Assembly: GCA_904502225.1 (NCBI GenBank)
Contig: CAJGDO010000010.1
Location: 1-46,687, forward strand
Reading direction: 5' to 3'
DNA from: an uncultured Clostridia bacterium
GTDB taxonomy: Bacteria > Bacillota > Clostridia > Christensenellales > Borkfalkiaceae
Length of the DNA stretch: 46,687 nucleotides
Position numbers and translations under genes: made by a program. This document shows positions 25,806-35,066 of this stretch, one piece after another. The notes beneath the pieces are model-generated. The model made no database searches and was not told where the DNA came from. It saw only the letters and a list, made by a program, of their open reading frames with translations. Numbering within the stretch: the first letter of the stretch is position 1; each line of letters begins with the position of its first letter.

Positions 25806-26935
25806 TAATCATTTTCCTCCATCGCTAATTTTCTTATAATTTCTTCATATTCTTGTATTGTTTGTGGAATAAACATTTTATCTTTTGTGTAGTCAGAATA
25901 AAGTTTATAATATTTTTCTACGTATTTTTCAAAGTTTTCACTACCCAAAATAGGTGACGTTCCTTTAAAGATTTTATATAATAATATTATCGTTGGCTTT
26001 TGTTCGTTTAAGATAATATGTGGCACAAAAACTGTGTTTGATGAAACGGCAACTAAAACTTTATCATCTAAACTATTTTTGAGCAAATAATTTTCCCAAA
26101 AAATATTTTTTTCCATTGTTGGCAAAACTGTTTTGAACCTATCTAATCTGTTTCTAGGATGATGTTTTAAAATAAAATTTTTTCTTTCACAGTAATCATA
26201 TAGATTATGTATCAGTTCAACATCATTGGTTGTATATCCGTCATTATTAAAACTTTCTTCTAAAAATATAAACTTTTCTTTTATTTTATAGCCATTGTCT
26301 TCAAAAATTTCACTTAAGACCGTTATAACTTCTTTGTTTGTTGTAGGATTAGGTATTTTTATAATGTTTTTATAACCTCCAACGCACATTAAATTAGGCT
26401 CAAACATATAAACATTATCAACGCATTTTTCTACTTCCTTAATTTTAAACAATTTCTTAATGAAGGGTGGAACATAACTTTTTTGCATATTTTTTAATAA
26501 ATAAGTGCTTATACCATCCTCAAAAACATTGACCTTATTTTTTTTGCAACTTTTCTTAATCGCATATTGAATTAGAACGTTTTGTTTTATATATGATGAA
26601 AAAAATAACTCTTGATAGTCTTTTACATCAATTTCCCATACTTTCTTTACATATTTTTTTGGAAAGATTTCATAAAAACACTGCCCATATTTTGAGCGTT
26701 GCAATCTGTTTAATTTGCCTATGTTTTTACCAACTTCAACAAACTTCACGTTGTTAAATAAAGAAATTAATTTCTTATTCAAATATAATTGTCTGAATAC
26801 AGGCGTTGAGTCTGTCAAAACTAAGTCTACGCATCTATCTTGAAAAAAAATTATCTTAATTGTTATCGCAACATATAATTGAAAAACAGAAGAGCATACA
26901 AATAAAACTTTTTTTCTTCGCTTCTTATTCATCAT
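25805..26935 (-). CDS. GT52-like (sialyltransferase-related) glycosyltransferase
   Basis: A 376-residue protein resembling GT52 lipooligosaccharide sialyltransferases: KVLFVCSSVFQLYVAI at the N-terminus, NVFEDGISTYLL around 138-146, IFLEESFNNDGY and LKHHPRNRLD near residue 258, and VSSNTVFVPHII towards the end. It would use a CMP-activated acid, fitting the overlapping cytidylyltransferase gene. The N-terminus is basic and contains a hydrophobic stretch that may anchor it to the membrane. Donor identity is inferred from context. Confidence 0.68.
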   Translation of the reverse strand: MMNKKRRKKVLFVCSSVFQLYVAITIKIIFFQDRCVDLVLTDSTPVFRQLYLNKKLISLFNNVKFVEVGKNIGKLNRLQRSKYGQCFYEIFPKKYVKKVWEIDVKDYQELFFSSYIKQNVLIQYAIKKSCKKNKVNVFEDGISTYLLKNMQKSYVPPFIKKLFKIKEVEKCVDNVYMFEPNLMCVGGYKNIIKIPNPTTNKEVITVLSEIFEDNGYKIKEKFIFLEESFNNDGYTTNDVELIHNLYDYCERKNFILKHHPRNRLDRFKTVLPTMEKNIFWENYLLKNSLDDKVLVAVSSNTVFVPHIILNEQKPTIILLYKIFKGTSPILGSENFEKYVEKYYKLYSDYTKDKMFIPQTIQEYEEIIRKLAMEEND

Positions 26936-26948
26936 TAAACACCCCCAC

Positions 26949-28394
26949 TTAATTTTTCTTTCTCATTGAGCAAAAGAGTTGTATGATTTTTTTATAAAAA
27001 ACTATAATTGCAAGTATTATAATAAAAAACAAACCTAATCGTGCTAAAAGATTCTTGCTAAATATTACCGAATAAGCCATAAGAACAACACAAACAAAAA
27101 CAATCAACCAAAACACTCTTAAATCAACTATTTTAGATAAGTTTTTCTCGTGTTTTTTTACTACAAAATAATATAAAACTAATTTTAACACGCTACATAT
27201 TAAAGTTGTATATCCAGCCGCAACATAACCAAAATGTATTATACCAAAATAATTTAAGATTATATTAAAAAAAGCACAAGTAATAGTTATGGCAGACATT
27301 TGCCAGGTCTTTTCATAATAGAAAAGAATGTTTCCAACTATTCCAGTAATAAACTCAAACAATACTGCTATAGCAAGAGGTGGAATAAACAAGCTTGCCT
27401 CAATATAGTCAATTGTTGCAAAAATTAATATTCCTTCTTTTGCAAACAATGTGACACAAAGACAAAGCACAGCTACTAAAATTGTGCAACTTGAAATAGT
27501 CTTTTTAAGGCCGTCAAAATTTTCTTTCTTTATTGATTGCAAGGTATAAGGAATTAATGAACTATTAATTGCTTGGGTAATTATGCTTATTAATGCCGAA
27601 ATGCTATGAGCAATGCTATAAATTCCGGCAGCGGCAGCACCCACTAATTTATCAATCATAATTTTATCGCTTGAATTTAGTATCGTTGACGATAAGTAGT
27701 GTGGAAGAAGTGGTAAATTAAATCTTAACGCATATCCCCAGTACCCTTTGCTTACTAATTTTTGACCTTTTTTATATGTAATAATACAAATTATAATACC
27801 AAATAAGATTCCAAAAAGGCCAGAGCCAATTAGTTTTGCATAGACTGCGTGATTTGGGAAAATTAAAATTCCAATTACTGCAATTGTTGGATTTAGTAAT
27901 GCACTTGTTAATGTGTAAACTATTACGCTTTTATATGCATAAATATATCTTCTTCTCATTAACCAAAAGGACACAACTGCATTAGTAAAAGTTTGGAGCC
28001 ACATAAAGATTAGAAAAAGAGTGTTAATACCAAATAAAACAGGATATAGTATATTAGTGATTATACATATTGTATATACGATAGTAGAAGTTATAAAGGA
28101 CAACGTTAACATACATGACGTAAATGCATTTATGTCGTTGCCGAACTTTGCTTGGGCAACATTATATACTCCACCCGCTAAAGAAAGAGTGGCGAAAATG
28201 CTTATAACGTTTTCCCAAGTGACAAAAACGCTAGTTGTTCCGTAATCCTCAACTTGCATGAGCCTTGTAAAAATAGGTGTTGTAATAAATGAAAGTCCTT
28301 TTAATGCGATATTTGATATTACAAACCAAAACGAGGCTTTTGCAGCTGGCGATAGATTATTAAGTTTTTTTAATATTAACTTAATTTTATTCAT
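26949..28394 (-). CDS. Wzx-type oligosaccharide flippase
   Basis: The 481-residue protein is almost entirely hydrophobic, with about 12-14 membrane segments in the MATE/MVF-like polysaccharide transporter pattern (SFWFVISNIALKGLSFITTP at the start, RLMQVEDYGTTSVF, and LPLLPHYLSSTILNSSDKIM in the middle). It should move undecaprenyl-linked repeat units to the outer face, before polymerisation by the EpsG-like protein in the same operon. Confidence 0.88.
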   Translation of the reverse strand: MNKIKLILKKLNNLSPAAKASFWFVISNIALKGLSFITTPIFTRLMQVEDYGTTSVFVTWENVISIFATLSLAGGVYNVAQAKFGNDINAFTSCMLTLSFITSTIVYTICIITNILYPVLFGINTLFLIFMWLQTFTNAVVSFWLMRRRYIYAYKSVIVYTLTSALLNPTIAVIGILIFPNHAVYAKLIGSGLFGILFGIIICIITYKKGQKLVSKGYWGYALRFNLPLLPHYLSSTILNSSDKIMIDKLVGAAAAGIYSIAHSISALISIITQAINSSLIPYTLQSIKKENFDGLKKTISSCTILVAVLCLCVTLFAKEGILIFATIDYIEASLFIPPLAIAVLFEFITGIVGNILFYYEKTWQMSAITITCAFFNIILNYFGIIHFGYVAAGYTTLICSVLKLVLYYFVVKKHEKNLSKIVDLRVFWLIVFVCVVLMAYSVIFSKNLLARLGLFFIIILAIIVFYKKIIQLFCSMRKKN

Positions 28395-28444
28395 TAACGT
28401 TTCCCTAAAAACTTGTTTTTTATTTTCTTGTTATTTGCTTTAAA

Positions 28445-29272
28445 TTATCGCCAATACATTTCATAATACTCGTGCGAATGCCTTTGGTCTTCTGGTGGCA
28501 ATTTCATATAGTCGCCAAAATGGGAAGTCAAAACATTATGATATCCATTAGGGACCTTAAACTTTTTCCCTTCAAAAGAAAGTTCAACGTGCTCAACCCA
28601 ATCAATAGACTTATAAATGTTTTTATCACTTTTGCTTGATTCCGATGCACAAACAAATCCTTTTTTATTAAAAGACGTTAATTTTAGCAATTTTTTCTCA
28701 TAATAATTTTGCATTTTTTTAAGCCCCAAAAATTTATAGCCCATTAAACATAAAGAATAAATTATTTTTTTAACGCCCTTTCCTTGTGCAAATCCTGCAT
28801 AACAAAGAGAAATAATATTATCAATTCTTAAAATCTTTTCCCTATAACGCCTTAAATATTTAATATCCTTGTTTGGGAAACCATCTAGTGGAAAAATATC
28901 TATAAAAACAGCACTTCTTTCCTCACCAAACTCTTCCATAACCGTTCTATTGTCAGCAATTTTAAATCTCTTAAAATAGTCTTTTTTATTTTGGCCATAT
29001 TCAACTATCTCTAAATTTAAAGCCGATAATTCTTCTTTCTTTTCTTCAAATAAATGTATCAAGCGTAAAAAACTTTCTCTTGGCAAGAGTAAATCTATAT
29101 CATCATCCCAAGGGATAAATCCTTGATGACGAACTGCCCCTAAAAGCGTGCCATACGCTAAAAAATATTTAATATCATTTTGCCCGAAAAAATTATCAAT
29201 TTTTTCTAACATCTCTACTAATAGTTTTTTCTTTTCATTATCAGTAATTAAGCGATGATTTTCGGTTATCAT
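28445..29272 (-). CDS. LicD family phosphotransferase
   Basis: LicD proteins transfer phosphocholine or other phospho-alcohols to surface glycans; the 275-residue protein has the full family motif YFLAYGTLLGAVRHQGFIPW and then DDDID (56-60), which holds the catalytic aspartates. There are no membrane segments. No licA/licB/licC choline genes are visible, so the group transferred (choline, glycerol or ribitol phosphate) is open. It lies between wzx and a glycosyltransferase gene, with a GGGGAA site before the ATG. Confidence 0.85.
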   Translation of the reverse strand: MITENHRLITDNEKKKLLVEMLEKIDNFFGQNDIKYFLAYGTLLGAVRHQGFIPWDDDIDLLLPRESFLRLIHLFEEKKEELSALNLEIVEYGQNKKDYFKRFKIADNRTVMEEFGEERSAVFIDIFPLDGFPNKDIKYLRRYREKILRIDNIISLCYAGFAQGKGVKKIIYSLCLMGYKFLGLKKMQNYYEKKLLKLTSFNKKGFVCASESSKSDKNIYKSIDWVEHVELSFEGKKFKVPNGYHNVLTSHFGDYMKLPPEDQRHSHEYYEMYWR

Positions 29273-29284
29273 AAACTTCCCCTT

Positions 29285-30478
29285 TTATTTAAAAAATAAA
29301 CTTTCCACTTTTTCCATTATTACTTTGTTGTTCAAGACTTCAACTAGTGGCGTTTTACCTATTTCTTCTCTTTTTTTATGGTCAATCAACAAACTTTTAA
29401 CGGCATCATATATTGCATCAGATGTCCTATCAACTAATAATCCGTTTTCCCCATCACTTATCATTTCATAATTGCTTGGAATTTTAGTTGCAACAACGGG
29501 TTTATTAAAATATTTTTCTTCATAAACTGCTAAACTAAATCCTTCATAACTTGATGGTTGAACACAGATGTCTGCTGAACGCATATATCTATAAGGATTT
29601 CCGCAGTTTCCTAACAAAATAAAATTATCTTCTAGTTTATACTGACTTATTAAGTCTTGTAAATATGGATGATAATCCCCTTCACCCGCAATATACCACT
29701 TGATCTTAAACCCTTCATCAATTAAACGCCTACAAGGCTCAACACATAAATGAAAACCTTTTAATTCCACCAGTCTGCCAACAGATAAAATTTTTATATT
29801 TTCCTTATCTTCGTCCATTAAGTTAGATTTTTTTGCCAACTCGTTTATTTTTTGGTAATCCATCAAACCAGGTAATTTTATGCAAACAAATTTTTCCTTA
29901 AAAGTTGGGAACAATTCTATTAGTGAATTTAATGAGTTTTGAGATACAGTTGCTATATGACTAAAATAATTAAAACTTTGTGCATCTAATTTATAATTAT
30001 GTCTTGTCTTTTTTAAATCAGTATGTATCCAACCGATTTTGACATCTGCATTTACGCAGTTTGCTACATAATAACAAGAAGTCCCTTCTGCAAAGCCAAC
30101 AGCAATATCATACTTTTTATCAATAGAAAGCATTGTTTTTTGCATCATCTTCCAGTCGATATTACGATATTTTTTATCCTTAAATCTTATACGAATAAAT
30201 CTTATAAAACGATAAAAAGCAAGGCTAAATTTTTTCTTTTTCAAAAGTGTTATAATGCTTTTACCAACTGATAAATTGTAAACGTCTTTATAATAAGGTG
30301 AATCAGCCAACAAGTTTATATTTTTATTTAGTTTGTTAAGCAAAGTGCGTCCTTCATTAAATAAATATAAATCAACTTCATATTTATCGTAATCCAAATT
30401 ATCACACAAGTTTATCAGACACTTTTCTAGGCCCCCCATATTTAAACTGTCTGATACAATTAAAATCTTTTTTTTCAT
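29285..30478 (-). CDS. Glycosyltransferase family 4
   Basis: A 397-residue GT-B enzyme. It starts KKKILIVSDSLNMGGLEKCL with the GG nucleotide-sugar loop, has KILSVGRLVELKGFHLCVE at the start of the second Rossmann domain, VQPSSYEGFSLAVYEEKYF with the E-x7-E motif, and PVVATKIPSNYEM. It is a retaining transferase of unknown donor, acting at the cytoplasmic face of the membrane. Confidence 0.87.
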   Translation of the reverse strand: MKKKILIVSDSLNMGGLEKCLINLCDNLDYDKYEVDLYLFNEGRTLLNKLNKNINLLADSPYYKDVYNLSVGKSIITLLKKKKFSLAFYRFIRFIRIRFKDKKYRNIDWKMMQKTMLSIDKKYDIAVGFAEGTSCYYVANCVNADVKIGWIHTDLKKTRHNYKLDAQSFNYFSHIATVSQNSLNSLIELFPTFKEKFVCIKLPGLMDYQKINELAKKSNLMDEDKENIKILSVGRLVELKGFHLCVEPCRRLIDEGFKIKWYIAGEGDYHPYLQDLISQYKLEDNFILLGNCGNPYRYMRSADICVQPSSYEGFSLAVYEEKYFNKPVVATKIPSNYEMISDGENGLLVDRTSDAIYDAVKSLLIDHKKREEIGKTPLVEVLNNKVIMEKVESLFFK

Positions 30479-30485
30479 ACATTAC

Positions 30486-31442
30486 TCACATTTGATTTTT
30501 ATATTTAATCCAATATAGTCTTCTATATAGCCAATAACCACCAAATTTTACGATAAGGAAAAACTTTTTCTCACCCTTTATTGCTGGTATAAAATATTTG
30601 CTAAATTTTCTTACTGTACATATAGACTTTTTTATATCTTTCTTATATTTTTTATCTTTTGTTTTGCAAAATAAGTGAAGCATTGTTAAATGTGCCTTTA
30701 CCAACTTGTTGTAAGCCATTTCCATAATTTCAGGAAATTTTTCTTTTATTACATTTCTTTTTTTCTCTTCGAAATAAAGCACATCAAAAAATTTATCTGA
30801 AAAAGGAGCATGTGAAGCACTTTCAGTATTGCAACGATATATATAAGTGCATTTGTCTCTAACTACTATTGTTGGCAACTTTATAAATGCAAGAAATACA
30901 AAATAGCCATCTTCGTGCACTTTTTTACCTTCTTCAAATCTTAAATCTTCTATTAAAGATTTTTTGTACAACTTACTGCAACAACCATACGTCACAGGAT
31001 TATCTTTTAATCCGTTAACTAGGCCTTCTTTACCTTGCCAAATTTGTAAAGTGTTGCTTATATCATCAGCGTCTTTATCAGAAAGCATCCTTCCAATTGC
31101 CATGTCTGCATCATTATTAATCAAATCTTTATATAAAATTTCAACAGCATCAAATGGAAGATAATCGTCTGCATCAACAAACATAATGTAGTCGCCAGTA
31201 GCTAAATCAAGTCCTTTATTTCTGGCAGCACAAACGCCGCCATTTTGCTGATACGCAAGTTTTACATTAGTTGTGTTTTTTGAATAATCCTCAACTATTT
31301 TAAATGTATTGTCCGTTGACCCATCGTCAACAACAACAATTTCTATATTCTTATAAGTTTGATTATGTATAGAATCTAAACATTCAACTACATATTTTTC
31401 AACGTTATAAGCTGGGATAATAACGCTTATTTTTTCATTCAT
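30486..31442 (-). CDS. Glycosyltransferase family 2
   Basis: An inverting GT-A enzyme of 318 residues: KISVIIPAYNVEKYVVECLD at the start, IVVVDDGSTDNT, NKGLDLATGDYIMFVDADDY with the DXD metal motif, then KVHEDGYF. The open frame extends to a TTG at 31463 inside the upstream polymerase gene, but the ATG at 31442, with AAGGGG ~10 nt before it, agrees with where the family begins. Donor unknown. Confidence 0.87.
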   Translation of the reverse strand: MNEKISVIIPAYNVEKYVVECLDSIHNQTYKNIEIVVVDDGSTDNTFKIVEDYSKNTTNVKLAYQQNGGVCAARNKGLDLATGDYIMFVDADDYLPFDAVEILYKDLINNDADMAIGRMLSDKDADDISNTLQIWQGKEGLVNGLKDNPVTYGCCSKLYKKSLIEDLRFEEGKKVHEDGYFVFLAFIKLPTIVVRDKCTYIYRCNTESASHAPFSDKFFDVLYFEEKKRNVIKEKFPEIMEMAYNKLVKAHLTMLHLFCKTKDKKYKKDIKKSICTVRKFSKYFIPAIKGEKKFFLIVKFGGYWLYRRLYWIKYKNQM

Positions 31443-31447
31443 ACCTT

Positions 31448-32521
31448 TTAAGCCCCTTGCCAAAAGAATAAATAGCTTACGCCCAAATTACGATATATAA
31501 GAAGAACCAAGCAGGCTATAATTAACAGCCACTTAACTGACCCAAATAATTCATCTTTGCCATATTTAAACATTTGAGAAAAATAAATATATAACCCAAA
31601 ATTAAAATAATACCCTGGTCTTTCTGCACTTCTAGAAATTAATCTCAAAATCCAAAACACAACAGTTAAAAACGAAAGATGCACAATTAAATTTTGTTCT
31701 TTTAATTCTTTTGGCTTATCATGTATCATAAAGGTTGAAAACGTGAAGAATATAAATATTAAAAGCATAAATATTCCACCATTACCAGTGGCATCAATAT
31801 AATACGCATCATAACCTAATAGGCTCTTAAACATACCATGGAAAGCGCCAAAGCCCACAGCCAAAACAACTGCAATAATTGCATAAACGATAAACATCCA
31901 ATCAAATTTTTTGATTAACGATAATGGATAGGTTATTAAAAAAATCAACGCTGATTTATGAAAAAATTGTGCGATTATTACTAATAAAACAAATCTGATT
32001 GGCTTTCTATTCTTAATGAAATCTACTGCCCAAAGGCAAACCATCATAGCGAGTGTTTGGCGTAAACCCGTTTCAACGAAACTATACATGCCTAGCGTCA
32101 TAAATAAGAAAAAGAAAATAAATGGATTGTCGGTATGTTCCTTTGCGAAACGATATAACGTGCCAAAAATTATTAATGCGTTTATTAAAAAATAAATTGT
32201 GTAATTGCTAGTTAAAAGGGAAACAACTTTTACATATAATCTAAATCCTATCTCTTCACGCATCAAATCCTGATTTAAAAGTTCCGAAAAAGAATACTTT
32301 CTCACATCTTGCTCAAAAAATCTAACGTACCCGATAGTATCTGCACCAATATACTTGTATCTAAACACAAAGATTAAAAACATTGGAACAATGGCAAATA
32401 TCGTTAAACGATTTTTTAGTTTAACGCTTTCCGCTCCATCGAGTTGATATTTGTTTTGTGCGTGATAGTTTATTGCCCACGCAACAAGTGGGAATAATGC
32501 TCCAATAAGATAATATATCAT
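31448..32521 (-). CDS. EpsG/Wzy-like polysaccharide polymerase
   Basis: The 357-residue integral membrane protein has about ten hydrophobic segments and matches the EpsG family: GADTIGYVRFFE in an early loop, then EEIGFRLYVKVVSLLTSNY, and FFLFMTLGMYSFVETGLRQTLAMM-like text (106-130 region) with the conserved RQ. It would join repeat units outside the membrane. It is the only polymerase candidate in the locus. Confidence 0.82.
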   Translation of the reverse strand: MIYYLIGALFPLVAWAINYHAQNKYQLDGAESVKLKNRLTIFAIVPMFLIFVFRYKYIGADTIGYVRFFEQDVRKYSFSELLNQDLMREEIGFRLYVKVVSLLTSNYTIYFLINALIIFGTLYRFAKEHTDNPFIFFFLFMTLGMYSFVETGLRQTLAMMVCLWAVDFIKNRKPIRFVLLVIIAQFFHKSALIFLITYPLSLIKKFDWMFIVYAIIAVVLAVGFGAFHGMFKSLLGYDAYYIDATGNGGIFMLLIFIFFTFSTFMIHDKPKELKEQNLIVHLSFLTVVFWILRLISRSAERPGYYFNFGLYIYFSQMFKYGKDELFGSVKWLLIIACLVLLIYRNLGVSYLFFWQGA

Positions 32522-33727
32522 CTATTTTTTCTCTCTTACTTTTTTATAAATATCTAAATATTTTTTATAACAATTTTTTTTGTCAAATTTTTGCTGTTGT
32601 TTATTCGCATCAAATTGTAATGGACTATTAATTAGCTTGCTAACACAATCTATCAAGCCATCCACATCGCCTTCTTTAATAACAAAACCGCTTTCTTCAT
32701 CTATCAATTCAGGGCTACCGCAACAATCAAAAGTTATAACGGGTGTCCCACAACAAATACTTTCCATATTAACTGTCGGTAAAGTATCCGCCCTTGTTAA
32801 GTTTACAAAAACGTCTGACGCACAATAAACGTCTGACAATGTTTTTCTATCGCTGATATAACCAACAGCCCTAACATTTTCAAACTTTGAAAAATATTCT
32901 TTTTGTTTTTCTTTGCAACCAATTATAATAAACTTAACTTTTTCTCTAAACTTTTCAAACAGTTTTTCAACTTCTTGTCTATTTTGATGGCTATACCACT
33001 TATCTGCCATTCCTAAAACCAAAAAATCTTCGGCTTGAATACCAAATTCTTCACGAATATTGCTTTGATGTGGCGTAAATATTTCAGTATCAACACCATT
33101 ATAAACTACTTCAATGTTCGCTGATTTCAACTTTGATTTCTTAACTTCTTCTGCAACCCACTGGCCACACCCAACAAGAGTTAAATTTTTTATTTTTAAC
33201 AAGTGTTCCGTTTTATCTTTTAAAACTTTTGAAGTTGTATCAAAAAACAAACTTTTTTGCTCGCATTTATTTTGTGGACAAATCCCACAATTTTCTTGCC
33301 ACTTCTGACATTTTACATTTGCATAATGAGTGCATTTGCCTGTAAAAAACCAACAATCGTGTAGGGTTATAACAGTTGGTATATTATTTTTTTGCAAATA
33401 ATCACAAAGCATATTCAAATTTATATAGTTGCTGTGTAGATTATGCAAATGTACAACGTCAGGCTTAATTGTACCCACCCACTTTAAAAACTTTTTGGTT
33501 GCACGCTTACTTGCATACGCCTGTTTTCCAAACAAACGAGCATAAAATGCATGAAACTTCCAATCAAGTTTATTTCCTATCAAAAAACTGTTTTGTGGCT
33601 TTTCATTGGTGCTTTGATATGCAAAATACGCTTGATGCCCATTATTTAAAAGTGTTTCGCCAATATCTTTTACTATGACACCCGTACTTTTAAAACCGTA
33701 AACAGCGTTAATTTGTAAAACCCTCAT
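32522..33727 (-). CDS. Glycosyltransferase family 4 with Cys-rich insert (WcaC/WcaL-like)
   Basis: A 401-residue GT-B protein: VLQINAVYGFKSTGVIVKD at the N-terminus, VVHLHNLHSNYIN, and then TLHDCWFFTGKCTHY leading into a segment with six cysteines (CTHYANVKCQKWQENCGICP and following), a feature of colanic-acid-type transferases. The second domain has VLGMADKW and DTLPTVNMESICCGTPVITF. Its ATG lies inside the end of the upstream gene (20-bp overlap), so the genes are coupled. Confidence 0.83.
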   Translation of the reverse strand: MRVLQINAVYGFKSTGVIVKDIGETLLNNGHQAYFAYQSTNEKPQNSFLIGNKLDWKFHAFYARLFGKQAYASKRATKKFLKWVGTIKPDVVHLHNLHSNYINLNMLCDYLQKNNIPTVITLHDCWFFTGKCTHYANVKCQKWQENCGICPQNKCEQKSLFFDTTSKVLKDKTEHLLKIKNLTLVGCGQWVAEEVKKSKLKSANIEVVYNGVDTEIFTPHQSNIREEFGIQAEDFLVLGMADKWYSHQNRQEVEKLFEKFREKVKFIIIGCKEKQKEYFSKFENVRAVGYISDRKTLSDVYCASDVFVNLTRADTLPTVNMESICCGTPVITFDCCGSPELIDEESGFVIKEGDVDGLIDCVSKLINSPLQFDANKQQQKFDKKNCYKKYLDIYKKVREKK

Positions 33728-35036
33728 TTTGCCCCTTTATATAAACCTTGTCAATTACTCCTTTAAACGTATTGTTAATTAGTGTAGCGTTATGATTTTC
33801 TTGCCCACAATTAACTGCATTTATAGCAATTTCTTCTAACATGTTGATATCCAACAACTTTTGTAAGCCCGATTCTATATCAGATAATTTATCAACAACT
33901 ATTGCAGATTTAGTTTCTTTAAAATATTGAATAGGAGCAAGATCATAATTGCCAATTGCTAATATACATTTTCCTGCCGAAAAATAATCGGTGATTTTTG
34001 TGGAAAAAGATAGCCTTGCTATTAGCTCCTTATCACTTAAATCTTCCAAAAACAACAAAACGTCCGCTTCTTTTTGTTTTCGTAAAACATCTTGTTGAGA
34101 AATTGGAGGATAAATATGACAAAATTCATTTTCAATTTCATTTAGCATTTGCTCTGACAAAACAGTTTGGGTATAAACGTCTAAAACTATTTTCTTCTCG
34201 TTTGCATTAACCTTTTTTAAGGCTAACGACACATCTTTCAACGAGACATCTCTGCCAATAGATAAGTTGCCAGTATAAAGCATTTTAATAGGAAAAGTTA
34301 TCTTTTCATAACTTTGTGCAATTGGAATTGTGTTAAGTGGTTTAGTCAAAATTGTACAATTAATCCCAAAAAACTTATCTGCTTCTTGTTTTGTTTTAGG
34401 TGTAATTGCAAAAAACTCACTTGTTTTTTTTGCAAGTTTTTTTAAAGATTTTCTTTGAAAAAACCTATATAAATTATGCCCAAATTTTTTAGATTGTTTA
34501 TATGTAAAAGTATCATCCCAAATACATCCAATAGCCTTTGCCCCTGTGCGTTTAATTGCATAACGAACAATGCGATTTATATGTATATAACCGTCCATAC
34601 CATGTAATATAATATCAGGCTTAAACTCATCTAAAAAATCATCTAACTCTTTTGTCTTCCATTTGCCTAATTTCCAACAAAGTTCACGTGCCAACAACAT
34701 AGAATATCTTCTTTTCTTTTTCATATTTAAATAACGCTGCCTATGAACTTTTAAATCTTCGCTTTCTTGTGCCTGCAATATTGGAATAGCCTTAATCTCT
34801 TTTCCAGTTTTTATGTTTCTTTTAAAAATGCTTTTTAATACTCTATTTTCTGAAATGCAAAAATATTTAGAACAAACTGTGCTATCTGGTATTTCTTCTC
34901 GTAAAAAAATGTTGGCCAAATTTGCACTATCATATTGGGAAACTAATGTTTCCCATGTGTTATCGCCAACTTTACTATTCCACGATGCAATAGTAAATAT
35001 TAAAATTTTGGGTTGCCTTTTATTATTTTCTACCAT
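33708..35036 (-). CDS. Probable GT-B glycosyltransferase
   Basis: The 442-residue sequence reads as a GT-B transferase with poorly conserved motifs. The N-terminal half has KILIFTIASWNSKVGDNTWE and FKPDIILHGMDGYIHI; the second half has KMLYTGNLSIGRDVSLKDVS, DVLLFLEDLSDKELIARLSF and TDYFSAGKCILAIG, matching the donor-binding region of GT4-like enzymes. There are no membrane segments. It overlaps the next gene by 20 bp. Donor and family number are uncertain. Confidence 0.65.
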   Translation of the reverse strand: MVENNKRQPKILIFTIASWNSKVGDNTWETLVSQYDSANLANIFLREEIPDSTVCSKYFCISENRVLKSIFKRNIKTGKEIKAIPILQAQESEDLKVHRQRYLNMKKKRRYSMLLARELCWKLGKWKTKELDDFLDEFKPDIILHGMDGYIHINRIVRYAIKRTGAKAIGCIWDDTFTYKQSKKFGHNLYRFFQRKSLKKLAKKTSEFFAITPKTKQEADKFFGINCTILTKPLNTIPIAQSYEKITFPIKMLYTGNLSIGRDVSLKDVSLALKKVNANEKKIVLDVYTQTVLSEQMLNEIENEFCHIYPPISQQDVLRKQKEADVLLFLEDLSDKELIARLSFSTKITDYFSAGKCILAIGNYDLAPIQYFKETKSAIVVDKLSDIESGLQKLLDINMLEEIAINAVNCGQENHNATLINNTFKGVIDKVYIKGQNEGFTN

Positions 35037-35066
35037 AACTTTACTTTAAATCAGTTTACAAATTAC

